From positions 1 through 5,681 of the forward strand of contig CAMWWS010000199.1 in NCBI GenBank assembly GCA_947178085.1: a stretch of 5,681 bases of DNA. The letters run 5' to 3'. This DNA is from an uncultured Lachnospiraceae bacterium (GTDB lineage Bacteria; Bacillota_A; Clostridia; Lachnospirales; Lachnospiraceae). The position numbers were made by a program, and so were the translations under genes. Shown here piece by piece: positions 1-5,681 of this stretch; position 1 is the first letter of the stretch; each line of letters begins with the position of its first letter. The notes below the pieces were generated by a model, which saw nothing but the letters and a program-made list of their open reading frames with translations, did not search any database and had not been told where the DNA came from.

Positions 1-4
1 ATTT

Positions 5-33
5 ATGATAGCACAATATATAGATTTAGTCAA
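5..33 (-). promoter_or_regulatory. Leftward sigma-A promoter leading out of the window
   Basis: Read on the minus strand, a -35 box TTGACT (plus positions 28-33) is followed after exactly 17 nt by a -10 box TATCAT (plus 5-10). Each differs from the sigma-A consensus at one base. The bases just before the -10 are TGC, so it is also an extended -10. Transcription would start at about the window edge and run left, so the gene it serves lies outside. One arm of a perfect inverted repeat (13-23) lies in the spacer, which suggests regulation. This is inferred from sequence only. Confidence 0.6.
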
Positions 34-54
34 ATAGAAAATACTATATATTGT
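13..54. repeat. Perfect 11-bp inverted repeat, candidate operator
   Basis: ACAATATATAG at 13-23 and its exact reverse complement CTATATATTGT at 44-54 are separated by 20 nt. The arm centres are 31 bp apart, about three helical turns, so both arms would face the same side of the DNA. The left arm lies in the spacer of the leftward promoter (5-33) and the right arm lies just upstream of its -35 box. That arrangement suits an operator bound by a dimeric or looping regulator. The AT-rich stem could also form a weak RNA hairpin, but no T-run directly follows it. Confidence 0.45.
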
Positions 55-184
55 ACGCACGGTAGAAATATTTTTTTAGGGAAACAAATGCGCTTCTGAC
101 ATCATGGTGTCTTCCGTTCATGGCATATTATTTCTGTCTGATGTGCTGTCTGTTCTAAAGTCATTTCCTTAAAAGAGTGGTTTT

Positions 185-217
185 GTCATTAAACTGTAAC
201 TTTTTTCTGCTATAATA
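185..217 (+). promoter_or_regulatory. Activator-type promoter of the response regulator operon
   Basis: An extended -10 (TG at 208-209, TATAAT at 211-216) is clear. At the usual 16-18 nt upstream there is no good -35 box. Instead there are two half-sites, GTCATT (185-190) and GTAACT (196-201), repeated at 11 bp, with the second core TGTAAC ending 10 nt before the -10. OmpR/PhoB-family regulators typically bind such tandem sites and substitute for the -35. The same composite element recurs at 2088-2120, matching at 24 of 33 positions with identical spacing. Transcription would begin near 222-224, giving a leader of only about 20 nt. Autoactivation by the encoded regulator is an inference. Confidence 0.65.
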
Positions 218-224
218 AAAAAAG

Positions 225-233
225 AAAAGGTGG
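225..233 (+). promoter_or_regulatory. Ribosome binding site deciding the regulator start
   Basis: The purine-rich AAAAGGTGG ends 9 nt before ATG 243. An in-frame TTG at 237 would give two extra residues, but it lies only 3 nt from this site. ATG 243 is therefore the chosen start. Confidence 0.7.
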
Positions 234-242
234 AAATTGTCT

Positions 243-914
243 ATGGTTGATTTATTTTATATTGAAGATGATATCAATATTGCATCTATTGTAAAAGAAT
301 ATTTGGAACGGAGGAACTTCAGAGTAACGATTTTTACTACACTGGCAGAGTCAAAGCAGGCTTTGAAAAATCATGTACCAACTTTGATATTATTGGATTG
401 GAATATGCCTGACGGTCACGGAGACGGTTTGTGCCAGTGGATTCGCAGTAACTGGAAAGAACTGCCCATTATTTTTCTCACTGTCCGTGGAGACAGCGCG
501 GATATTGTCTCTGGTTTCAGGAACGGTGCAGATGATTATGTTGTGAAGCCTTTTGCTTTAGAGGTACTGTATTCACGGATTTTGGCATTACTGCGTAGAA
601 CCGGCAATGTTGCAGAACAATATCTTTCCTGTGACGGAATCATGATTGACCAGAACCGCCATACCGTTTCCTGCCATTCTGAAGAAATAGCGTTAAGTAC
701 AGCAGAATATCAGCTGCTTTTGTATCTGATGCAGAACAAAGGGAAGACGGTTACCAGGGAAAAAATATTGGAGCAGGTATGGGATGCGAATGGAAACTAT
801 GTGAACAATAATACCTTAACAGTTACCATGAAAAGACTGCGGGATAAGCTTTATCAGCCGGAATGTCTGAAAACAGTCAGAAGTGTGGGCTACCGCATGG
901 AGGATACCATATGA
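243..914 (+). CDS. OmpR/PhoB-family response regulator
   Basis: DNA-binding response regulator of a two-component system, 223 residues, the normal length for the family. The receiver domain (about 1-118) shows the acidic pair D9/D10, the phosphoacceptor D52 (LLDWNMPDG), the switch residue T80 and the invariant K102-P103. The C-terminal winged-helix domain (about 127-220) ends with a recognition helix around residues 189-203 and the wing signature TVRSVGYRM (211-219). All catalytic residues are present, so it should be phosphorylatable. Its cognate kinase follows with a 4-nt ATGA overlap, which implies translational coupling. It is the obvious candidate to bind the duplicated half-sites upstream of itself and of the transporter genes. 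The domains resemble VanR-like regulators, but there are no van genes here, so a van symbol is not justified. Confidence 0.95.
   Translation: MVDLFYIEDDINIASIVKEYLERRNFRVTIFTTLAESKQALKNHVPTLILLDWNMPDGHGDGLCQWIRSNWKELPIIFLTVRGDSADIVSGFRNGADDYVVKPFALEVLYSRILALLRRTGNVAEQYLSCDGIMIDQNRHTVSCHSEEIALSTAEYQLLLYLMQNKGKTVTREKILEQVWDANGNYVNNNTLTVTMKRLRDKLYQPECLKTVRSVGYRMEDTI
899..903 (+). promoter_or_regulatory. Ribosome binding site of the kinase gene
   Basis: GGAGG lies inside the end of the regulator gene, 7 nt before ATG 911. It favours ATG 911 over the upstream in-frame ATG 863, which would add 16 non-membrane residues in front of the first helix and overlap the regulator by 52 nt. Confidence 0.75.
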
Positions 915-2095
915 GTGGAAAGAGAAATATTTTAGTCACTTTCGGATTTGTATTGTCCGTCAGCCTGATTGCTGCCGCTGTTTCTGCCCTGCTTGTTTCT
1001 TACCATTATAGCCAGCTTCAGTTTGACCTGTTAAATAAGGTCTGCGGCGAAGTGGTGGAGCGGGAACCCGAAGCAAAAAAAATAATTTCTGCGGCATTAA
1101 AGGAATATATAGGTGGAAATCTTGACGGTGCTGCGGAAGATGGTATTTTATCTGCATGGGGATACCGCATATCTGATTTTTCAGGTTTGACTGATGGACA
1201 AAATGCTCTATTTATAGCAATGGGCTTTATGATGGGGATTTCACTTTTCTTTTTTACTTTTTTGTATCGTAATAAAATGGAAACCATGCGTATTCAGGCA
1301 TTGGCAGAGTACCTGGAACAGGTGAATACTGGAAAGGCGGTCATACTTTCCACTTCCGGGGAGGATGATTTTTCTAAACTGGAAGATGAAATATATAAGA
1401 CGGTGACATTTCTCTATCAGACGAAGGATCTGGCGGTGCAGGCAAGGAATGATTTTGCGGAAAATCTGTCAAATATTGCACATCAGATCAAGACGCCGAT
1501 TACTGCTATTTCCTTGTCTGTCCAGATGATGAAGCAGGATTTCGGAAGTAAACATTTGGAACAGATAGAGAAACAGCTTTTGCGCCTGACTCATCTGGAG
1601 GAAGCCCTGCTGGTCTTATCCCGGCTTGATGCCGGAACGTTACTTTTACAAAAAGAGGAGGTGGATGTTTTTACCCTTCTTGTCCTTGCGGCGGATAATC
1701 TGCAGGAACTGTTTGTCAGTTCCGGTACTTCCATTGATATACCGGAGTTGGGTGAGATGCTTGTCATTGCGGATCTGGATTGGACTATGGAGGCAATGAT
1801 GAACCTGATGAAAAATTGTATTGAACATAGTCCCAAGGGAATAATCCATTGTTCTTATGCACAGAATCCACTTTACACTGAAATCCTGATTTGGGATGAC
1901 GGGGAAGGGTTTGTAAAAGATGACATTCCTCGTCTCTTTGAACGGTTTTACCGGGGACAGAATGCAGGTGAAGGTGGCATCGGAATTGGACTGGCTTTAT
2001 CAAAAGAAATCATTGAACGCCAGAACGGGACCATACGCGCAAAAAATAAGCATGGCGGTGGCGCTTTTTTTGAAATTCGTTTCTACAGTCACTGA
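911..2095 (+). CDS. Membrane sensor histidine kinase
   Basis: Sensor kinase of 394 residues, partner of the preceding regulator. Predicted layout: helix 1 at about 7-30, an extracellular segment of about 67 residues (31-97), helix 2 at about 98-119, a cytoplasmic linker (120-180), then the dimerisation and ATP-binding domains. The H-box is NIAHQIKTPITAI, with phosphoacceptor H191. The N-box has N298 and N302 (NLMKNCIEHS), the G1 box is DDGEGF (329-334), the F-box is LFERFYRG and the G2 box is GIGIGLAL (356-363), so the kinase looks intact. Position 192 is Q where classical HisKA kinases have E or D; HQIKTP is common in Bacillota kinases paired with ABC transporters. The linker contains DDFSKLEDEIYKT and is at best a degenerate HAMP. 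The extracellular segment is longer than the very short loop of BceS-type kinases, so direct ligand sensing is possible. The ligand is unknown. Confidence 0.94.
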   Translation: MSGKRNILVTFGFVLSVSLIAAAVSALLVSYHYSQLQFDLLNKVCGEVVEREPEAKKIISAALKEYIGGNLDGAAEDGILSAWGYRISDFSGLTDGQNALFIAMGFMMGISLFFFTFLYRNKMETMRIQALAEYLEQVNTGKAVILSTSGEDDFSKLEDEIYKTVTFLYQTKDLAVQARNDFAENLSNIAHQIKTPITAISLSVQMMKQDFGSKHLEQIEKQLLRLTHLEEALLVLSRLDAGTLLLQKEEVDVFTLLVLAADNLQELFVSSGTSIDIPELGEMLVIADLDWTMEAMMNLMKNCIEHSPKGIIHCSYAQNPLYTEILIWDDGEGFVKDDIPRLFERFYRGQNAGEGGIGIGLALSKEIIERQNGTIRAKNKHGGGAFFEIRFYSH

Positions 2096-2120
2096 GTTGT
2101 AACTTTCGTTTGTTATACTA
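2088..2120 (+). promoter_or_regulatory. Second copy of the activator-type promoter, before the transporter genes
   Basis: Half-sites GTCACT (2088-2093) and GTAACT (2099-2104) are repeated at 11 bp. TGTAAC (2098-2103) is followed after 10 nt by an extended -10 (TG at 2111-2112, TATACT at 2114-2119). The -35 window holds no TTGACA-like hexamer. Spacing is identical to the copy at 185-217. The element begins inside the last codons of the kinase gene, so the transporter pair can be expressed apart from, as well as by read-through of, the upstream pair. Transcription would begin near 2125-2127. Confidence 0.62.
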
Positions 2121-2137
2121 TTCATTGTAAAGGCTGT

Positions 2138-2202
2138 GGGGATAAGTCCTCATTGATAACAGGAAATACTGCAGGGGTATATCATTATGCCCGAAAAGTA
2201 TT
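2138..2202 (+). promoter_or_regulatory. Structured leader of the ABC transporter mRNA
   Basis: Two hairpins can be drawn by eye. The first is GGGGA/TCCTC (2138-2142 with 2147-2151, one G-T pair) closed by a TAAG loop. The second is two-tiered: outer arms AATACT/AGTATT (2165-2170 with 2197-2202) enclose an internal loop and inner arms GGGTAT/ATGCCC (2175-2180 with 2187-2192, one wobble). It ends 12 nt before the ribosome binding site. No U-tract follows, so it is not a terminator. It may influence mRNA stability or translation. No known riboswitch class is recognised. Confidence 0.3.
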
Positions 2203-2214
2203 GGTATGCGGATG

Positions 2215-2221
2215 AAAGGAG
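2215..2221 (+). promoter_or_regulatory. Ribosome binding site deciding the ATPase start
   Basis: AAAGGAG ends 8 nt before ATG 2230. The in-frame ATGs at 2206 and 2212 lie upstream of this site and have no comparable site of their own. The protein from 2230 also begins as members of this ATPase family usually do (MEILKCEGVRKVY). Confidence 0.8.
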
Positions 2222-2229
2222 AAAAAAGA

Positions 2230-2910
2230 ATGGAAATTTTAAAGTGCGAGGGAGTCAGAAAAGTATATGGCTCTGGGGTCAACCAGGTAGCAGCGCTGGA
2301 TGGAATAAATCTGTCAGTCAGCAAAGGGGAATTTGTGGCAATTATAGGGGCATCCGGTTCCGGCAAGTCAACTTTGCTGCATATTCTTGGCAGTGTGGAC
2401 AAGCCAACGGGTGGAAAGGTCATTATAGATGGAACCGATCTTTCTAACTTAAACCAGACACAGGCAGCGATTTTCCGGCGCAGAAAGGTGGGGCTTGTAT
2501 ATCAGTTTTATAACCTGATCCCTACCCTTACGGTGCGGAAAAATATCCTCATGCCTCTTGCCCTTGACAAGAAAAAACCAAATCAGGAATATTTTGAGAA
2601 AATTGTTAGTTCGCTGGGCATTGCTGAGAGGCTTGAAGCCCTGCCGAACCAGTTATCCGGCGGTCAGCAGCAAAGGGTGGCGATTGCCCGTTCATTGATC
2701 TATCGCCCGGCTTTGCTTCTGGCCGACGAGCCGACCGGAAATCTGGATCAGAAAAATTCAAGAGAAATCATTGACATGCTGAAATTATCGAACCGTAATT
2801 TGAATCAGACCATTCTGCTGATTACTCATGACGAAAAGATTGCGCTGGAGGCAGACCGCATTGTAACCATAGAGGATGGGCAGATCATCAGCGATGAGAA
2901 GCGGAGGTGA
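2230..2910 (+). CDS. ABC transporter ATP-binding protein (MacB/LolD/BceA type)
   Basis: Cytoplasmic ATPase of 226 residues, the usual size for stand-alone subunits that pair with FtsX-like permeases. Every ABC motif is intact: Walker A GASGSGKST (40-48), Q-loop Q92 (VYQFYNLIP), signature LSGGQQQR (142-149), Walker B LLLADEP (162-168) with D166 and E167, D-loop around N171-L-D173, and switch H200. The sequence around the Q-loop and GNLDQKNS is characteristic of the MacB/LolD/BceA group, whose members drive extraction, export or sensing of envelope-active peptides and lipoproteins by mechanotransmission rather than by a classical substrate channel. Its stop codon is 5 nt before the permease ATG. 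It has its own leader and promoter, shared in design with that of the regulator. Confidence 0.96.
   Translation: MEILKCEGVRKVYGSGVNQVAALDGINLSVSKGEFVAIIGASGSGKSTLLHILGSVDKPTGGKVIIDGTDLSNLNQTQAAIFRRRKVGLVYQFYNLIPTLTVRKNILMPLALDKKKPNQEYFEKIVSSLGIAERLEALPNQLSGGQQQRVAIARSLIYRPALLLADEPTGNLDQKNSREIIDMLKLSNRNLNQTILLITHDEKIALEADRIVTIEDGQIISDEKRR
2903..2907 (+). promoter_or_regulatory. Ribosome binding site deciding the permease start
   Basis: GGAGG ends 8 nt before ATG 2916. An in-frame GTG at 2907 overlaps this site and so cannot use it, which leaves ATG 2916 as the start. Confidence 0.8.
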
Positions 2911-2915
2911 GCAGT

Positions 2916-5138
2916 ATGTGGAAAAATTATTCGGCAGATTATATAAAAAATAATCGGGCTTCCGGTGTATCTATTATGGTGGCATCTTTTATCGCTGCGT
3001 TGTTTCTTTCTTTTCTCTGCTGTCTGTTCTATAATTTCTGGCTGGACAGCATTGAAGGAACAAAATTGGAGGATGGTGACTGGCATGGCCGTATTACTGG
3101 GGATATCAGTGGAGATGATCTGGCAGCTATCAGTTATTTCGCCAATGTGGAAAAGGCAGTTGTCAATGAGAAATTGTCTGGGGAACAGGGAACTGTGATA
3201 GATGTGTATCTATACAATAAAAGGACGGTTTATCAGGACATGTCTGCCATCATAAATATTCTGGAACTGCCAGAAGATGCAGCCAGCTACAACTATCAGC
3301 TTTTATCCCTGTACTTTATCCGTATTCCGGGTGATAATATGCCGAGGCTCCTGATGCCGATGTATCTGGCAATCGTGGTCATTGTGTGCTTTTCTTTGAT
3401 TTTGGTGATTCATAATTCATTTGCGGTATCTATGAACAGCAGGGTTCATCAGTTTGGGATTTTTTCAAGCATCGGGGCTACGCCGGGACAGATTCGCGCA
3501 TGCCTGGTACAGGAGGCATTCGTTCTTGCTGTTGCACCGATAATTGCGGGTATTTTGTTAGGAATTGCTTTGAGTTTTGGCACTGTTTGCGGAATGAGCG
3601 CTTTTGCGGCGAATCTCGTGGGAGGACGGCAGATGTCCTTTAGCTGCCAGCCAGCTATTTTGCTCCTTGTCCTTTTCCTGTCTATCCTCACAGTGCTCGT
3701 TTCTGCATGGCTCCCGGCGAGAAAGCTAAGCAGATTGACTCCGCTTGAATCAATCCGGGGTACGGGTGAACTGCAGCTTAAAAAGAAAAAACATTCCCCT
3801 ATTTTGTCAATGTTGTTCGGAATGGAGGGGGAAATTGCCGGAAATGCGTTAAAAGCTCAGAAAAAGGCGCTGCGTACCACGTCATTGTCATTAACGCTCG
3901 CTTTTCTGGGTTTTATGACAATGCAATGCTTTTGGACACTTACCGGTATCAGCACAAACCATACCTATTTTGAAAGATATCAGAATACATGGGATGTCAT
4001 GGTGACTGTGAAGGATACCCGTATAGAGGATTTTGCATTGGCGGAGGAACTTCGGGGACTTCCGGAAGTGGGAAGCAGTGTTGTTTACCAAAAAGCAGAG
4101 GCAATATGTATATTGCCGCAGGATACACAGAGTGAGGAACTACTGGCAGCGGGTGGTTTGGAAGTATTTTCAGGAAATTCAACATTTTCTGGTGAGGGAG
4201 CGTTTTGGATTGAGGCGCCCATCATTATATTGGATGATGAGAGTTTCGGTGAATTTTGCGGACAGATAGGGATAGCTTCCCGGCTTGACGGGACAATTGT
4301 CTTAAACCGGTTATGGGACAGCGTTAACAGTAACTTCCGTTATCCGGAATACATTCCTTATGTGAAAGAAGATATGGAAGTAGTTGTTTTGAATAATGCT
4401 GCTGCAAAAGGGGACACGGCATTTGACAATACGGTAGAAGTTCCGGTGTTGGCTTGTACGCAGGAATATCCGCTCCTGCGGGAAGAATACGGGAAATCAG
4501 GTTGTCCTTTGGTACAGTTTATTCCTTTGTCCTTGTGGAACGAAATCGAAGGGCAGATAGGCGGGGCGGGGCAGGATACTTATGTCCGGGTGCTGGCAAA
4601 TGACAGGGCAGCACTGGATACATTGAATGCGCTGGAAGATGAGATAATACAGATAATCAGCCCGGGTTATGAAATGGAAAGTGAGAACCGTATTCAGGAA
4701 AGAGAAGACAATGATAAAATGATAGAGGGCTATGAACTGATATTAGGTGCATTTTGTGTTCTGCTTGCGATAATTGGGATTGCTCATGTATTTTCCCATA
4801 CCCTTGGTTTTTTGAATCAAAGAAAACGGGAATTTGCCCGGTATATGTCTGTTGGACTTACACCGGAAGGGATACGGAAAATGTTCTGCATTGAGGCTTT
4901 GGTGATTGCTGGACGTCCGATGCTTATTACACTGGCACTGACAATAGTGGCTGTCGCATTCATGATAAAAGCGAGTTACTTAGATCCTATAGAATTTATC
5001 AAAGTGGCTCCGATAGTGCCGATTCTGATCTTTGTATTAGCTGTCTTTGCTTTTGTATCATTGGCATATTACCTTGGTGGGAAAAAGATACTTAAAGTCA
5101 GTCTGGCGGAAGCTTTGCGTGATGATACTATGATGTAA
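2916..5138 (+). CDS. FtsX-like ABC transporter permease, 8 predicted helices
   Basis: Membrane subunit of 740 residues, partner of the preceding ATPase. Predicted helices lie at about 17-41, 148-170, 199-222, 246-269, 322-345, 605-630, 656-684 and 697-720. The two halves each carry the FtsX core pattern: REHxFG-like cytoplasmic loops HQFGIFSSIGATPGQIR (178-194) and REFARYMSVGLTPEGIR (638-654), and ends PLESIRG (276-282) and LAEALRDD (730-737). Extracellular domain 1 (about 42-147) is near 105 residues, while domain 2 (about 346-604) is near 260 and contains four cysteines (398, 448, 514, 530). Eight helices in two repeats resemble LolC/E-like or duplicated FtsX permeases, not the 10-helix BceB bacitracin permease. 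Envelope peptide detoxification or lipoprotein handling is plausible, but the substrate is unknown. Confidence 0.93.
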   Translation: MWKNYSADYIKNNRASGVSIMVASFIAALFLSFLCCLFYNFWLDSIEGTKLEDGDWHGRITGDISGDDLAAISYFANVEKAVVNEKLSGEQGTVIDVYLYNKRTVYQDMSAIINILELPEDAASYNYQLLSLYFIRIPGDNMPRLLMPMYLAIVVIVCFSLILVIHNSFAVSMNSRVHQFGIFSSIGATPGQIRACLVQEAFVLAVAPIIAGILLGIALSFGTVCGMSAFAANLVGGRQMSFSCQPAILLLVLFLSILTVLVSAWLPARKLSRLTPLESIRGTGELQLKKKKHSPILSMLFGMEGEIAGNALKAQKKALRTTSLSLTLAFLGFMTMQCFWTLTGISTNHTYFERYQNTWDVMVTVKDTRIEDFALAEELRGLPEVGSSVVYQKAEAICILPQDTQSEELLAAGGLEVFSGNSTFSGEGAFWIEAPIIILDDESFGEFCGQIGIASRLDGTIVLNRLWDSVNSNFRYPEYIPYVKEDMEVVVLNNAAAKGDTAFDNTVEVPVLACTQEYPLLREEYGKSGCPLVQFIPLSLWNEIEGQIGGAGQDTYVRVLANDRAALDTLNALEDEIIQIISPGYEMESENRIQEREDNDKMIEGYELILGAFCVLLAIIGIAHVFSHTLGFLNQRKREFARYMSVGLTPEGIRKMFCIEALVIAGRPMLITLALTIVAVAFMIKASYLDPIEFIKVAPIVPILIFVLAVFAFVSLAYYLGGKKILKVSLAEALRDDTMM

Positions 5139-5167
5139 AATGTTCTTAACTGGGTAGGAAATAAAAG

Positions 5168-5197
5168 GGGGAGACACAGCATAAGCTGCATCTCCCC
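5168..5197 (-). terminator. Intrinsic terminator of the leftward genes, between convergent operons
   Basis: The outer stem GGGGAGA (5168-5174) pairs with TCTCCCC (5191-5197). After a 2x2 mismatch, the inner stem CAGC/GCTG closes on an ATAA loop. On the minus strand the stem is followed within a base by TTTTATTT (plus 5159-5166), which is the hallmark of an intrinsic terminator. It begins 33 nt past the stop codon of the small leftward gene. On the plus strand no T-run follows, so it would stop the permease transcript only weakly. Confidence 0.7.
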
Positions 5198-5229
5198 GGT
5201 TGATTCTTAAGTGGGCATTGCCCGTTTCA

Positions 5230-5481
5230 TTATTCTTCTGGAGCCTTTTTCTCAGGGCACCATGCAGGCGCCGTCTTGATAGGGACGGCATCTGAATATT
5301 TTGCACTGTATCCAAGGAAACCGGGCATCTTTTGCATCCTTTTTTCACGGAAATAGTCCTGGATATAGTCCCGGTCGGGATGGGAGCAGGTAAAACTTGT
5401 CCTTGTGTTGCCAACTGGACGCAATCCGCTGCAGTGCTGGCAGCCGGAGCATTTGATAGTATCTTTTTTATTGTTCATCAT
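5230..5481 (-). CDS. Small cysteine-containing protein, family not recognised
   Basis: An 83-residue hydrophilic protein with no signal peptide or membrane helix. Five cysteines and a histidine are arranged as C11-x2-C14-x2-C17, C32-x-H34 and C75, near WCP at the C terminus. This pattern suggests binding of zinc or another metal, though no fold can be named. The middle holds an aromatic, charged stretch (HPDRDYIQDYFREKR, 34-48) followed by KMPGFLGY. The start is ATG 5481, with AAGGA 6 nt upstream and an ATGA overlap with the stop of the preceding leftward gene; a second ATG follows immediately at 5478. The in-frame ATG at 5529 lies inside that preceding gene and is rejected. Coupling implies that the two proteins are made together. 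I do not recognise a function. It may be an accessory or mobile-element gene, but that is a guess. Confidence 0.75.
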   Translation of the reverse strand: MMNNKKDTIKCSGCQHCSGLRPVGNTRTSFTCSHPDRDYIQDYFREKRMQKMPGFLGYSAKYSDAVPIKTAPAWCPEKKAPEE

Positions 5482-5681
5482 GCTGCTTCCTTTCTGTTTT
5501 CTAATTTCTTCAGGTTTTCTATGTGGCACTTAACAAAGATGTGGAAACTGTCATCCAGATACGTCTGCCCTTTTTCCTCCATCAGCTGCATGGCTTCCTT
5601 TTGCTGCTGATACCATTCCTTCTGTGCCACATTCCCTTTATTGCATACAAGGAAAGTTACAATGGAAGTCGGATATTGGAA
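5478..5681 (-). CDS. C-terminal part of an unrecognised protein, cut by the window edge
   Basis: The minus-strand frame is open from the window edge to a TGA at plus 5478-5480, giving 67 residues. The visible tail is rich in Q, K and E (KEWYQQQKEAMQLMEEKGQT is representative), probably helical, and ends in a lysine-rich stretch NLKKLENRKEAA. A hydrophobic strand (TSIVTFLVC, 5-13) lies at the start of the visible part. Two cysteines are seen, C13 and C52. Its stop overlaps the ATG of the next gene by the sequence ATGA, which supports both being real. ATGs at residues 31 and 34 are possible internal starts, but the coding-like sequence upstream argues for a longer protein that begins outside. 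No family is recognised. Confidence 0.65.
   Translation of the reverse strand, partial: FQYPTSIVTFLVCNKGNVAQKEWYQQQKEAMQLMEEKGQTYLDDSFHIFVKCHIENLKKLENRKEAA

Noticed and set aside
120..158. Twelve-codon frame beginning ATGGCATATT upstream of the regulator promoter
   Set aside because: There is no ribosome binding site in front of it and it lies upstream of the predicted transcription start.
243..2095. VanRS-like identity for the two-component pair
   Set aside because: Domain resemblance is general to OmpR-type regulators with HisKA kinases. No vancomycin-resistance enzymes are in the window, and the adjacent partner is an ABC transporter.
2187..2447. Rightward reading frame of 86 codons starting at ATG 2187 in the ATPase leader, a possible leader peptide
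   Set aside because: It runs deep into the ATPase gene in another frame instead of ending before it. Its composition looks like an out-of-frame shadow, and its ATG lies within the inner arm of the predicted hairpin.
2230..5138. Direct assignment of the transporter as BceAB
   Set aside because: The permease shows 8 predicted helices in two FtsX repeats instead of 10, with a different distribution of extracellular domains.
5213..5223. Small hairpin GGGC-ATT-GCCC just after the small leftward gene
   Set aside because: The stem has only four pairs and no clean T-run follows on either strand. The hairpin at 5168-5197 is the better terminator.
5058..5414. Leftward frame of 118 codons spanning the permease end
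   Set aside because: It crosses the terminator hairpin and the 3' end of the permease, and overlaps the small leftward gene in another frame, so it is a shadow.
5332..5610. Rightward frame of 92 codons at the right end
   Set aside because: It is antisense to the two coupled leftward genes, which have a ribosome binding site, an ATGA overlap and a terminator. No ribosome binding site supports the rightward frame.

Overview
The window looks like DNA from a gut-type member of the Clostridia (Bacillota), probably near Lachnospiraceae. This is inferred from moderate GC content, strong AGGAGG-like ribosome binding sites, sigma-A promoters with extended -10 elements, and protein families typical of that group. 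No rRNA, tRNA, transposase, integrase or CRISPR array is visible, so placement at species level or on a mobile element cannot be settled from the window.

Layout. Bases 1-242 hold no convincing gene. They contain a good leftward promoter with an 11-bp perfect inverted repeat, presumably for a gene beyond the left edge, and the rightward promoter of the first gene. Four tightly packed rightward genes follow: an OmpR/PhoB-family response regulator (243-914), a two-helix membrane histidine kinase (911-2095, ATGA overlap), an ABC transporter ATPase (2230-2910) and an 8-helix FtsX-like permease (2916-5138, 5-nt gap). Two leftward small genes converge on them: a cysteine-containing 83-residue protein (5230-5481) and, overlapping it by ATGA, the C-terminal part of another protein that leaves the window at 5681. 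A terminator hairpin at 5168-5197 has its U-tract on the leftward side.

How the genes work together. The kinase probably senses an envelope signal or an extracellular compound and phosphorylates the regulator, which probably switches on the transporter. The most informative observation is that the same composite promoter element occurs just upstream of both the regulator gene (185-217) and the ATPase gene (2088-2120). It consists of two 11-bp-spaced half-sites (GTCA.T and GTAACT), then a fixed 10-nt gap and an extended -10 (TGnTATAnT), with no recognisable -35. This resembles the geometry of PhoB-type activated promoters and predicts that the regulator activates both its own operon and the transporter. 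The second promoter starts inside the last codons of the kinase gene and produces a roughly 105-nt leader with a two-tier hairpin just before the ATPase ribosome binding site.

The transporter is not a standard BceAB bacitracin exporter. It has 8 rather than 10 predicted helices, and two extracellular domains of very unequal size. Its substrate cannot be read from the sequence.
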